Both the position numbers and the translations under genes were made by a program. DNA of 64,000 nucleotides from Pyropia yezoensis (lineage: Eukaryota; Rhodophyta; Bangiophyceae; Bangiales; Bangiaceae): contig CM020618.1 of assembly GCA_009829735.1 (NCBI GenBank), positions 34,572,894 through 34,636,893 on the forward strand, read 5' to 3'. Each line of letters begins with the position of its first letter. Position 1 is the first letter of the stretch. The notes under the pieces are model-generated. The model saw nothing but the letters and a program-made list of their open reading frames with translations. It made no database searches and had not been told where the DNA came from. Shown here in pieces: positions 21,117-32,351 of the stretch.

Positions 21117-21205
21117 GAAAAAGTAGATATCGGAGAGTCGGATTCAAACTCGGGCCCTTGAGAAGTAAGCGGAATGGCGCGCTCAAACCACTAGGCAACC
21201 AGGTG
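21117..21205 (-). ncRNA. tRNA-like pol III unit, possible SINE head
   Basis: On the minus strand TTGCCTAGTGG fits a pol III A box (TRGYNNARNGG). About 45 nt later AGTTTGAATCC is two changes from the B-box consensus GGTTCGAATCC, and a T5 run lies about 15 nt beyond it. This is the layout of a tRNA gene, but the acceptor and T stems do not pair, so it is a tRNA-derived SINE or decayed tRNA at best. Confidence 0.35.
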
Positions 21206-22002
21206 AAATCCCTGACATATCGGGCCAGATTCGGGGTTTTGGCCCCATCTCATTACGAGTACCTACCTTTTTGGTCAGCCGATCGGTGGTTATGTATTAT
21301 GCTACACCCACTTTGTCCCATCACCCCAGTCTGCCTTGTGCTTCTGGTGGGGGCGGTCGGTTCTGCTCCATCGGGGCGCACCGCCGCGCGCGCGGGGCGC
21401 GTGACGACTGAGTGACTTGGGCCTTTCGTCGAGCTCCTCTGCGCAGCGACCCTGTGCAGGCTTGCCCGGTCCGGGAGCTTCGTGATCCTTGATTGGATCG
21501 GGTCAGTTCTCCAAGGGGTCCCAAGTGGCTGGACTGCGGTTCTCTACCCAGTCCTCCACTTTCTTGTTTACACGAGCGCACAGTGCGACCGGTCCGCGCA
21601 TATCAGCGCAGACTCCCGCGAACCCGGTGGCATCGTGCCCGGGGCGCTGGCAGTTCTCCACTGGGGTGTGAGCAGTAAGAGCGAGGATCTCACATAGCCT
21701 TCGGACTCTTGTTGGCATCCCGTTCGGGATTTTGCCCTCATATGACCCCGGCTCGCAGCCAGACTACCTCGACGACGGCATCATCCCTCACGAACCCATC
21801 GCTGCCGCTCCCTGGGCTACAACTGGCTCATCTTTCTAGACAACCTCTACCAGAACTCCGCCCGCGGCGCTTCTCCATCGTGACCATCACCGCAGACGCC
21901 TTCTTTCCAGCCGGCACTTTGCGTGTCTGCCCCACCGCGGCATCCAGTGGCTGGTACCTGCCCTCACGCAGCGCAGACGGTCGAGCGCCAGACGCATCAA
22001 CA

Positions 22003-22826
22003 ATGGCTTTTCATAGCACCAGCGCACTTGGCACCCTCGTCGTAATCAGTGCGGAAAACTGGGCTGAGATGATATCATTTGTGATGAAGATGGGCGAGGA
22101 AGTGGAACAATTTCGTCTGGACTTGACCACGGGCGCAGCGCGGTCCTTCTCCGATAAACCCAAGCTGAACAAGCCGGCGCGCTTCTCTGGCCGCTTCGGT
22201 ACGATCAATACCTGGGCTTGCCACATGGACACAAACGTGCCCAACCCTACCACCGATGAGGCGTTGATTATGGCGACTTCGTGCCTTCAAGGGAATGCAA
22301 TCTCTTGGTGGCAGGCGTATGCCGAAGAGTCCGACGTGACGGATTGGCCTACGCTTCGTGCAGCGCCCAGGCTGCGCTTCAACCATTTGAACAGAGTGCA
22401 GACTGCCCGCGGTCATCTGCAGACCTGGAAGCAGATGAAGGACGTCAAGAGCTACAATGAGTCTTTCCAGTCGATTATCCTGGACATCCCCGACATGTCA
22501 ATGGCGGAGAAGATCGACCGACACGTGCGGGGCCTCAAGAGCTACATCTGGGAAGCGCTGTGCCTGAAACACTACGACACGCTGGATGATGTAATGCGGG
22601 ACGCCGTGAGCATGGAAGCGGCGAAGCATGGTGTTTGTCGGGTCCTCAACACTGAAGGTGCCGCAGCAGCTATGAACGGGCCTATCCCAATGGATATCAC
22701 TGAAATACAGATCGTGAAGCTCACGCCCGAAGAGCGAAAGCGCTGACAGCGCGAAGAGCTGTGCCTGCATTGCCGCGCCAGGGTCACTTGGCCGAGGACT
22801 GTCCGAAGAGCCAAGAAAACTGAGGC
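22003..22826 (+). mobile_element. Element F: Ty3/gypsy-type gag fragment
   Basis: The frame from ATG 22003 reads as a retrotransposon Gag capsid: KPARFSGRFGTINTWACHMD, then ISWWQAYAEESDVTDW, then LTPEERKR, followed by a Cys/His-rich nucleocapsid trace. It differs in sequence from the gag of elements A, B, O and E1, so it belongs to another lineage. No LTR or pol was found. The fragment ends where element E1 begins and is fossil DNA. Confidence 0.75.
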
Positions 22827-23034
22827 CGAATGCGGACTCTGTGTGTGTGGTTGTGGTTTCTGGTTACGAGAATCAGGGTCCCATTGCTCTACATTTACGG
22901 TGCAGCCGCAGGGGAGGGCTTTACTCCTCTCCCGTATCGGTACAGCCCTTTCCTTTCTATGTGGCGTTTGGCTTCTTGGCTGCCTTTGATGGTTACATGA
23001 TCGTTTGGTTTAGGTCGAGTGCCGTACAGCCAAC

Positions 23035-24530
23035 ATGACGGACCCTATCCTTTTGTGCGGTCGGGGCCGTGGTGCGCCGACGGATGTTTCGATGGTTACT
23101 CCCGCTCGCGGTGGCCGCGGCGGTCCCTCGGGTCCGTCGAACCGTGGCGGAGGCGGGCAGACAGGGATCCCGCATCGGGAGACAGCGCCCCCGGGTGTGA
23201 TCCAGGCTGCAATGGATCAGAATTTACGCAGGGACACTGGTTCCGAGTCAGGGACCCGAGTTCCACCTTTTGCTACCGTTACTGGGCCCCCGGACATTGG
23301 TATCACACTGGAAGCCTTTCAAGATGACATTTTGTCTACTGTTTCCCAGGCCTCGAGCCAGAGTCCTGCTCGCCAGGGTGGGTCCCGTGATACCAGTCGA
23401 TCCGACTGTCCTCGTTCCCGCCGTCGTAGGCGTCGTCACCACTACAGTGGCTCCTCTTCCTCTTCTTCCTCTGGTACCACATTTTTCATCCGTCTTTGAC
23501 GAGGAGGACCGGGAACCCATTCGGAACCCACGAACCGAGCCCCAAGTAATCAGGAGTTCCGATGATCGTTTTGCTCGGGTCCTGGAATATCGTACGTACG
23601 TCTTACGGAACAAGAAATCGACCCACGGAACGCGAGAAGAACAAAATATGGGACGGATTGCTCGTGACATGAAACACTCTTTCGCTGGGTACCCTACTTT
23701 CTCCGGGAAAGAGGCGCTCAAGGTCTTCATGTGGCTCCGCGAACTGGATAAGGCATGTAGCAATAATGGGGCTTCCGAGGGCATGGCCCTGTACGCGATC
23801 CCTCATTTCCTGTCTGGGAAGGCGGAACTGCTGTACACTGGGGCCATTCCGGACTTCACAAGCGCGTCAGGTGGCGCTTTGGTCACGAGTTACCCCGAGG
23901 CTGTGACCTGGTTCCCTGAAACGTACGCTGAGCCCCACGCGTTGACACTGTCGCAGGACAATTTCAGTCTGGCCGCTAAGGAACCGGGTGAAGGGATCGA
24001 GGCCTTTGCGGTACGCTTACGGGGTCTGACGAAACTGTGCGGTCACATCCACACAGAAGGTACCATGAAGCAGCAGCTGATTCAGAAGCTCTCTGAGTAA
24101 CTACGTACGGACGCATTTGTCTACAATAGCCCTGATCGTACGTACCAGCAGCTGGTCACGTTTACTGCGGGCAAGAACAAGGCGGCTACCGAGGTCATCA
24201 AGATGGCCCGAGGGTTCTCCGTGACCAGGGCTCGCCCCTCTGCAACCATCCGAAGACCCTTTAACCCGAGGCCCATTCGGTCGGTGGACTCTTCCCCGTT
24301 GATGGCCGCTACTCCTATGGGCCCCTCTACGATTCTTAAGGGCCTCTTCGAGAAGGAAACTAATAAGCAAGGGTCGGGCCAAATTTTTGCGTTCAAGGGA
24401 TCCACGCCCCAGTTCGTGGGAGTACGTACCATGGACAGCAGACGCCCGTACCGTTGTTACCTTCGTTGGGAACCGGGTCACATGGCCCATCAATGTTCCA
24501 CGTTGTCTGAGGCCCAACGGAAAGCGGTTC
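23035..24530 (+). pseudogene. gag of element E1
   Basis: Gag precursor: a Gly/Arg-rich N-terminal part (GRGRGAPTD, RGGPSGPSNRGGG), then a capsid region beginning near RVLEYRTYVLRNK. Similarity to the A/B gag is visible in the ECETYALRNK-like start and in the FLSGKAEL block. Broken fossil copy. Confidence 0.7.
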
Positions 24531-24949
24531 TTTAGGCCCGAGACTCGTTCCTTGCGGCCACTCGTGGACGGAGTCACTGTACCGATGTAAAGCCGAACGC
24601 GGACCGCCAGCTCCATCGTCAGGTCCGGGCTGCTACGGTTCAAGCCCTTTGTGAAGGGATTAGCCTGTCGGATGACGAGGCGGACCAAGGGTAACATGTG
24701 AACGACGGTTCCCAGGAGCCGCCGTCCTCGGGAAAAGAGTAGCGGGGGGCGGATCCAAACGGTCCCCTCCCCATCGTCGGGATAGTACCTGCTCGGTTGC
24801 AACGGCGTTGGGGCTCTCCAAGACTAATAAGGGCCCCATCATACCTGTACGGTCTGGGTCTGCTATTACTTTGACCACCCCTTGTTCCTGGTGACCCTCT
24901 CCGGCACGACGACCCAAGTCAGGGTTCCGACGTCGGATGGGGATGAAGA

Positions 24950-26395
24950 AGCCCTATGGGTTCAAGGGTACCTTGCTTGTACTGCGTAAGAGAAACTTTG
25001 CTTTGAATGCTTTGGCTCGACTGGATAGGGCGGAACCGAAGGACACCACTGCTCATCTGGACACTGGTGCTGGGCCAAGCGTGGTGCGCGAGGACATCCT
25101 CCCTGACGGATAGCAACGACTGTCGTCAGCTTCAAGTCGATTCATTTTTGTGATGCCTCCGGTCAGTTGTGACGGGCCCGTGGGATCGTGGAACTATCGG
25201 TTATTGTGAGCTAGAAGCCGATGGAGTTCGAGCTCCCCGTGGTCAGGGCCCTCTTGGTACCGTTGATCCTCTGGATGGACTTCCAGAAGGAACACGTCAA
25301 GGCGATCTACCCTGGAGCCGATTCTGTGCTTTGGAACCTGGGTGTCCTGACGTACGCCAAGAGGACGTGAGACGGGAAGACCCAGAACGCTTTTGTTGTG
25401 ATGGGTAACGCCGTACGCCAAGATCCTGCTGCCCTGTACCTGTCTAAGGGTGTAACGTTGGCACCCCGGTCCCTCCAAGCGGTCTACGTCAAGTCCAGAA
25501 CGAATGAACGTTGTTGCCTATACGAAGGGCCCCACAGATGGCTAAGAAAGGGCTCCGTCTGCATATCGCCCTGGCTAGCGAACGGATCCGTCGGGACTTC
25601 CGGATCCACATCAGGAACATCTCGAACCGGGCGGTCAACTTGCCCAAGAACTTTGCCGTAGGCCTCGCTATCCCGTACGACGGACCCGTACTCGAAGTCC
25701 CCACTGGTTACTTACCGGCACCTAGTGAGGGGGAAACTCCTATTGGTATGTTGGGAACCGAGCAAGGGAACACGTCGGGTCAAGCGTCGTCACCGGGTGG
25801 CAAGACCCCTGAAGGATCCGATGGAACCACGGTAACCAAGCCGGACATGAAGGGCAAGACGTCAGACGGAACCCCGGTCAAGATGCCCAATGTAGCGTAC
25901 GAGCTGATCCCGCCTGAAATTCACAAGGCTGTACGTGAACTTTTGGAACGCTACAAGGGTCTGTGGGACGGGCAACTAGGACGTACTGACGTGACACCCC
26001 ACCGGATTACTCTGAAGGATGGGGCCAAGCCTATTCGTTCCCAACCGTACCGTACCGGGCTCCATCATCGGGACCTTGTCAAGGAACTACTGCAGGAGGT
26101 ACTGACTTCGGAACATGAAACCGGCCACGCGAGACACCCAGGTATCAATGAGATGTATTTTTCTATGAGACGAACGTTCAAGTGCGAAACTATGGTGGCA
26201 GACGTACACGCTTTTGTTGCCAACTGTACCGCTTGTTCCAAGGGCAAGGTTCAAGGAAGGCGACGTACCAGTCCGTTTGACGTTGTTCCCAGCGACAGAT
26301 CCCTTTAAGGACCTATGCCTTGACCTGTTGGGACCCTTGCCTGAGACAGTCAACGGGAACAAGCACCTCCTGGTTATCGTCGACAGGTTTACCAA
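24950..26395 (+). pseudogene. pol remnants of element E1
   Basis: The recognisable parts in order are: retropepsin DTGAGPSVVRED; the start of a reverse transcriptase (LWDGQLGRTDVTPHRITLKDGAKP); the integrase zinc finger (HARHPGIN...CTAC); and the start of the integrase core (DPFKDLCLDLLGPLPE). It is a partial, broken remnant without a complete polymerase. Confidence 0.75.
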
Positions 26396-27042
26396 GTGTG
26401 GCGTTCTGAGCCCCTGGGACCGTTGGAACCCGGGAGACTGACTGGGGACCCGGCTGGCAGCGTTACGTGGAACCACGCGCTGGACGAGGATTCCTGCATC
26501 GGTGGCCCGGGGCAGTGGCGACACGCCCGGTGCCCTGATTGGTCACCCGGAGCGGTGGACTTGGCGGGTTGGGGCATACTGACCTTCGGGTTATTTGTTT
26601 GATTTCTCGCATTTGTTTTCCTTGCGTGATTTTGTGTCTTTCCCCTTTTTTTCACTGGGTTTTTTTCGGGGGTTGGCATTTGTGTATGGGGGGATTTCGC
26701 TTGCTTTTTTTTGTGTTGGCCCGGTGAGCGGCCGGTGCCTTGCTGGCACTTGGCCCGCGGAAGGCGCCCTCTAATGGCCTCGCTCAGGGCCCCTGGAGGG
26801 GCCAGGGGGGGGAGGTTCTTGAGGGGTGCTCCGGGGTTCTCCCCGGGGCCATCGTGTAAAATCAACAGTACTTTGGGTTCCTTCTCCCTCGGGCTTTTTT
26901 CCTGTTTACCTTTGCCTCGTATCGTCGCGGGCGAGTGGATCAGCAAGGGCTCTTACCTGTTCCTTCCTGGGCTTCGGACTGTGGTCTCTGTGTGTGTGGT
27001 TGTAGTTTCTGGGTCCGGGAATCCGGGTCCCATTACGCTACA
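26396..27042 (+). repeat. Candidate 5' LTR of E2
   Basis: It has TGT...ACA ends. A T-rich tract (26590-26720) lies within, unusual for this GC-rich window. The right end (from about 26980) is repeated at 22835-22893 in E1. The left boundary is inferred from the loss of integrase similarity, not from a second copy. Confidence 0.5.
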
Positions 27043-27457
27043 TTTATGGTTGAGCAGCGGGGGAGGGCTTTACTCTTCTCCCGTGTCGGGACAGCCCTCT
27101 TCTCTCTCTGTGGCGTTTGGTTCCTTCGTTCCCGTTTCTAGTAACGAGATCGTTTGGTTCAGGTCGAGTGCCGCACGGCCAACGTGGCGGACCCTGTCTA
27201 TTCGGGCGGTCGGGGCCGTGGTGCGCCGTCGGACATTTCGATGGTTACTCCCGCTGGCCGTGGCCGCGGCGGTCCCTCGGGTCCGTCGAACCGTGGCGGA
27301 GGCGGGTCGACAGGGATTCCTCGTCGGGGGACAGCGCCCCCGGGTGGGATCCGGGCTACAACGGGTCAGGATTTACGTGGGAACGCGGGTTCCGAGTCAG
27401 GGGCCCGAGTTCCACCTTCGGCTACTGGTACTGGGTCCCCGGACATAGTGGTCACAC
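26396..27457 (+). mobile_element. Element E2: LTR plus gag start, same family as E1
   Basis: A candidate LTR (26396-27042, TGTGGCG...CGCTACA) is followed by a primer-site-like TGGTTGAGCAGCGGGGGA and the start of a gag (from about 27154) closely similar to that of E1. The LTR start is placed where E1 integrase similarity stops. E2 is itself cut by element C at 27457. Its remainder is not in the window. Confidence 0.65.
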
Positions 27458-28028
27458 TGTGGTATAAAACTCGATCCTCTCAGACACGTGTCAATATCCC
27501 CCGGAGGAAAGGGACAGGTAACACAGAAAGGGGAAGTACGAGAGTGGTATGCCTGTTGCCTCACGTGCCTGCTCGCAGAGCAAACAGATACGCACGGTAG
27601 TGCACACGGGGAAGAGGAAAGCAAACGCGCAGTTGTCTTTTTCCTGAGGGCGCGGGCCAAGGGCGCCTTGCTGTCCTTCTTAACGTGCATCTGGGGGAGC
27701 CTCGGCACGTTGGCCAGGTAGCCCCCCCATACCCCCGAGTGGCCCCGACCCGAGTTTAACCTCGTCAGGTCGGGGGCCACTATCACTACTAATTCTATTC
27801 CCACTTACTAATCTCACACTCAAATTCTCTCAAACCAAGTCCCTCACAAGTATGCAAAAACCCATCAGAAGTCCCTCTCTCACGTGTGGACAGCGTAGTC
27901 CACCGCATCCCAGTGCCGGGCACGGGCCACGGCCGCCAACCATTACCACACGTCGGACGTGTTCTGGCACCTGGTGCCCTCTGGTTGCAGTCCCGGGTCG
28001 GCGCCAAGTCGGGGCCAGGGATGCTACA
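27458..28028 (-). repeat. Candidate 3' LTR of element C
   Basis: The plus-strand reading starts TGTGGTATAAAAC, exactly where E2 gag similarity ends, and finishes ATGCTACA. The following CTCCCTCCCTAG mirrors the polypurine tract next to the A, B and D 3' LTRs. A plus-strand TATAAAA near 27463 lies upstream of the antisense ORF. No second LTR is in the window to confirm the ends. Confidence 0.55.
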
Positions 28029-28211
28029 TAGCTCCCTCCCTAGTCCGGCACGTCCTCGGGCCGAACCAGGTGCCACCGTGCACAGCCTCGAGCACGTCCA
28101 CACCGGTGCCGAGGTCGAGCGTCTTCACCCCGGTCACGATCACCTGCTCCGATCCTGTCCCCCCCCTTCTCCTTCACCTTGGCCCTCTCGTTCCCCCGGA
28201 TTCTGGACGTC

Positions 28212-30421
28212 ATGTCCAGTTCCGAGATCCAAGCGGGACCCGTGGTTCCGGCGGCGAGTGTTGCTGAGGGGAACTCGGGTGGTCGCGCCCCTCTCCTGCC
28301 TAAGGTTCCTCGGGTGTCGGTGCCGGTGTCGGTCGCCACGGCGGGGGCGGATCGGGTTCCCCCGGCTTCTGCGTTGCACCCGGTCGAGACCCCCCCGGTG
28401 GGTCTCCCGAAGATGCTTCTTGGGCAGGATCCTCTGGCGGGCCGGCGCTACTCCACGGTGGTTGGCAACGCCAGTGCGGCCCAGTGCCAGCAGAGTTGCC
28501 TGGCCATCTGGCGCAAGGAACTCCAGCGCGGAATCTTGACTGAGATGGACAAGACTCGTCTTCATGCGGCGGACCAGATGCGCCTGGCACAAGACCGCTC
28601 CCAGAGCTTCTCGGGTTCCTCTTGGGTTGCTCGCCTGGAGGATCTTTCCCTCGCGCTGGTTCTGGATCTGCCCTTGACCGAGCGTCCGTGTCTGCGTCCG
28701 TTCTCCGGTGGCCAGAGGAGGAAGGGTACGTCCACCGGGCGCTCTATGTCTGCGACAAGGCGCTCAAGGGGTCGGGGAGCTTGAACTGTGATCCCCATCC
28801 GAGCATGGTCGCTCTGGAGCCGCCTTTTCTGACCCGGAAGTATTCCAAGTTGTCGCCGGCGCGGGAGCAGGGCGAGCGGCGCGGGCGTCAGCGTGACTTC
28901 ATCGTGAGCTGCAACGATCAAGGGTTTTGGAAGCTGGACAAGGCCAACCGGGCGGCGTACTACCCCAAAGTCACCCCGCAGCAGCAGGAAATCGAGATCC
29001 CGGTCGGTTTTGCTCCATCCAGGATCCCCTTCACCTGGTACTTCCTGGATGCCTTGACCCAGCCGTCGATCAAGGGCTTCTTCCACTCGATCCCGTACAT
29101 GATGTACACCTCCGAGATGGCGGTCTTGGCGGCCAACCACTGGCTCCACGAGGTCTTGGTGTCCAACCGGCTTTGGTTCCTCCCCGACCTCCTGATGGTC
29201 TGGATCGTCGACAAGTTGACCGTCGACTTCCTGTGCAGCCAGGACGAGGAGTACAAGGAGCTCTTCCAGGCGATGATTGACTTCCGGCGTCGGCTGCCGG
29301 TGCATGACCGGAGCTTCTTGAACGCCATCGCCGAGCAGAACAGCCAGCGTCGGGACGGCTCAGGTTGGGTGCAGGTGGTCTACCAGTTTTCTCCGGCTGA
29401 GGTGCAGCTGGCGACGCCTCTTCCGGCGTGGCCGCAGGTAGGCAGCTTTCCTGCTCCGGTTCCTCTCGATCTCCTGCCAACTGGGCCGCCGGTACAAGAG
29501 TGGGGATGGGCCGCGGCGGTCGGTCGGGCGTCTGCGGCGGCTCCGCTTCCTACTGTTGTACCTGTCGCTCCGGTGGCCTCGCCTGAACCGTCGCCGGCGC
29601 GTTTGCTCCGTGCTTCGGCTGTGCCGGTGCTTCAAGCCCCTCCGCCACCGCGCTTCTCTGCAGCGAGTCTGGGCGTAGCCGTGCGGTCGCCGACTACTCC
29701 GGCCGTTCTGCGTTGGGCGCCTTCTTCAAACGTAAGCGGCCCCGTACCTCCTCTTGAGTTGGGGACTCCGGTTTCCGGGGCTGTTGTGGACGGTCCGGTA
29801 GTGGCATCCTCGGGGCGGTTCGAGATCCCGGCGCCGACTTTGCGCCTTACCCGCTTCTGGGTGCCTGACTGGTACCTGAACCAAGGTGGCCCGACGTGCG
29901 ACCAGTATGACGTTGGCATGATTGAAGAACAGCTGGGTCGTCTTCCGGTGCAAGTCGAAGGCATCGGGCCCTCTCTGGTGCTGGGCACTTACGCCAGCGT
30001 CTTGAACAACGTGGTTGACCGGGTGTTTGCTTGCACGGACAGCGGCCAGATGTCGGACAGCCCGGTGGTTGGCGAACTTCTGGCGACTTTGACGCGGCAT
30101 GGCTTGGCCCAGCAGTGGTCAGAGACCTTCACTGGCTTCCAGAGGCACCGACAGGCATATCTGGATGAGCGGGAGCGCCCAGCAAATACCGGTACTACTC
30201 CGATGGCGTCACACCTGGAAGCGCCTCTCCCACCGCACTACGTCATCCCGCCTTTCTCCGGGTCCCGTCGTGCCGCGGAGGCAGCGTTGGAGGACGCTCC
30301 CGCGGCGCAGCGTCCGCGCCGGGAGCAGAACTTGGAGGCGAGGAGGGTGAGAGTCTTGGGAGGAGCGAGGAGGGAAGAGGTGGAGAGAAGGGTTGCTCGA
30401 GCGGGTGCTTGTTTTTCTTGA
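28212..30421 (+). CDS. Antisense ORF of element C
   Basis: A long reading frame opposite to the element's pol, ending about 50 bp from the end of the chromodomain frame. I recognise no named domain. The middle part parallels the A/B antisense ORF: YYPKVTPQQQEIEIPVGF against YYPKKPEWWPQVEVPYGF, followed in both by a hydrophobic helical block (EMAVLAANHWLHEVL against VWAMLATQWLLEVMS). The C-terminal third is Pro/Ala/Val-rich, ending in a basic Arg-rich tail. Same position, strand and core pattern in a diverged lineage imply a conserved element protein. It is broken in about one place. Function is unknown. Confidence 0.75.
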
Positions 30422-30473
30422 TAGCTCCAGGCTTGCATTGCGTGTTTTTCTTGATACACCCGTTCCCTTCTTC

Positions 30474-31786
30474 TCAATCCTTTTGTTCCGCGTCCGTTGC
30501 GGGTGAGCTCTGCTCGTCTCGTGGGTCTTGATCGGTCCCGTCCTCCTGGTCCTCCTCCGAGTCTGATTCCAGGATCTTGCCGGCTCTGGCCACCGGAGTG
30601 CCCTCAATCCCGTTCCGTCGCGTGTAGGCGCAGACGTCCGCAATGGGTAACCGGTTTGAGGGTTCCCAGGTGTCATCTTCCGGGTTAAAACCGAACCAGC
30701 GTACTCGCAGGTACAAGCGGCCGTCTCTCCATGCGTGGTGGACAAACTTGACGTTGACATATTCCCGGCCTTCTTCTTGGGATAGCCAGGGTACTGCGGC
30801 CCGCTTGCGCCGAATCAAGTCCTGTTTGCTTGGCGAAGGCGCTCGGGTAACATGGTCGCTGCTCACCCGGTACGGTGAGCCATCCACGTCTAGAAGAAAG
30901 TTCCAGCCATCCGTATTCAGGATCTCATAAGGTCCATCCGTCTTAGCGTCCAGCTTCCCCCGGGTCTTGCTATGGTTGTCCACAAAAACCCAGTCGCCGC
31001 CACCCAGTTCCTTGTTCTTTTCCCGAACGCCCTTGTCATAGTCCCGCATGTATCGCTCCTGGGTCTTTGAGATTGACTCCTTGACTCTTGGGAGCAGGAG
31101 CTTCAGTTGTTCCAGGAACTCATCCTTGGCCTTGGGACCTAACTTCAGTGCAGGCTGGAGACCGTCTGGTATTCTTTCCAGGGAGAAGTAGGTCAGCCGC
31201 CTTGGGGTGACAAAGTCGAGTGGAGCGACCCCCGTCGTCCGGTGAGCTCGGGAGTTGTAGGCTAGAGTGAGGACAGCCAGGAGCTCGTCCCAGTCTTCTT
31301 GGCGCTCTTCCACGTAGTGCCGTAGCATGTCCACTAGGGTCCGGTTGAATCGTTCCACCTGACCGTTTGTTTGCGGGTGGTACGTCGTGGTGAACAAGTT
31401 CTTCATACCCATCAGGTCACAGACTCCTTGGAAGAACAGGGATGCAAACTGGGGGCCATTGTCGGTTAAGACGGAGTCTGGAGGGCCGTAGGCAGGTATC
31501 CAGTTCTCGCAGAAGGCTGACGTGACATCCAAGGCCGTGATGGTCCTCAGCGGGATCGCTCGAGTGAACTTGGTGAACCGGTTACGAATGATGAGCAGGT
31601 ATATGTTGCCACTGGATGTTTCAGGTAGGGGCCCTAGAATGTCCATGCTTAAGCTTGCAAAGGGCTCCGCCGCAGGGAATAGGCGTAGCATAGAAGTCTT
31701 CTTCCTCTGGGACAACCGGTTCCTTGCACAAGAAACACAAGCCTCCAGGTGCTTATGGACGTCTGTAGCAATATGGTTGGCCGTTT
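30474..31786 (-). CDS. Integrase-chromodomain end of element C pol
   Basis: Part of the integrase zinc finger (HLEACVSCARNRL), the DDE core (MDILGPLPE, LTDNGPQFAS, YHPQTNGQVERFN), a GPY-like segment (KTDGPYEIL) and a C-terminal chromodomain (LYLRVRWFGFNPEDDTWEP). Chromodomain integrases can steer insertion to marked chromatin. An acidic tail rich in D and E follows. The upstream pol parts are cut off by element O. Confidence 0.9.
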
Positions 31787-32126
31787 TGTGACCCTAATAT
31801 GAGGGGGGCTACTTCTAACCCTATGGTTTCAATTGGAGAGTTCGTACTGGTCACGGCATCTATAAGCTAAGCATGACCAGAGGGACTTGCATCTTGGGGT
31901 GGAGGGTAGTTAGTAGTGTCTCCGAGGGTTTATAACGAGTTGGCCGGCGGCGAATCCACCGCCGGCCATGGAAGATCAACAAACCCCTCCCATTTGGGCT
32001 CCTATCTTGGTCCCGTGGCTTGCGCTCCAAGGACAGCAACCTTGGCCTCCCGGTGACGTTGGTGCCGATCCCCCTTGGTGAGTGTTCCCTGAGAGTGAAC
32101 GTGCAGCGGATGCCTATTGTGCTACA
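31787..32126 (+). repeat. Candidate 5' LTR of element O
   Basis: TGTGACC...GCTACA, 340 bp, with a TATA-like TTTATAA near 31930. The left edge is where element C integrase similarity stops, and the right edge is fixed by the primer site. The partner LTR lies outside the window. Confidence 0.55.
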
Positions 32127-32127
32127 T

Positions 32128-32145
32128 TGGTGGAGCAGCAGGGGA
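32128..32145 (+). other. Primer-binding site of element O
   Basis: TGGTGGAGCAGCAGGGGA starts one base after the LTR end. It differs by one base from the primer site of elements A and B. Confidence 0.7.
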
Positions 32146-32351
32146 CGGGTTTCCGTCACCCTTGTGGTGACGCCGTTTTCGGCCCTGGCACACGGATAGG
32201 GATCCAGTCCTTCTCTTGTACTCGTGGTGCTGCGATCTGTTCGATTGTTTTGAGTGGTTGCGTTTGACTGCGGTCTACGGTTACCCTCCCCCAACTACCC
32301 CCTCGCTCTCTTATTCGTGGTGACGGTTACGTCGGTTGCCTGATTGTGACT

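Larger units (their letters stand above)
22835..26395 (+). mobile_element. Element E1: fragmentary Ty3/gypsy element
   Basis: From left: the last 59 bp of an LTR (22835-22893, ending CTACA), a leader, gag (from about 23035), a Cys/His nucleocapsid trace near 24450, an aspartic protease with DTGAGPS near 25055, reverse transcriptase sequence, and integrase with the HHCC finger and DLLGPLPETVNGNK. LTR end, leader and gag start match E2 (26980-27450) closely. E1 is incomplete and broken in many places. Its right part is cut off by the LTR of E2. Confidence 0.8.
27458..31786 (-). mobile_element. Element C: chromovirus with antisense ORF, 5' part missing
   Basis: In the minus-strand sense it has the integrase zinc finger, integrase core and chromodomain (31786-30474), then a long ORF on the opposite strand (28212-30421), then a polypurine-like tract and the 3' LTR (28028-27458). 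It inserted in the gag start of E2 and is in turn cut by the LTR of element O at 31787. Protein similarity to A/B integrase is clear but distant, so C is a different lineage with the same layout. It is fragmentary, with few breaks in what remains. Confidence 0.8.

Noticed and set aside
21117-21205. A functional tRNA gene
   Set aside because: Acceptor and T-stem pairing fail, so I list it only as a possible SINE or relic.
28212-30421. A host gene
   Set aside because: Position next to a retroelement chromodomain frame and core similarity to the A/B antisense ORF place it in element C.
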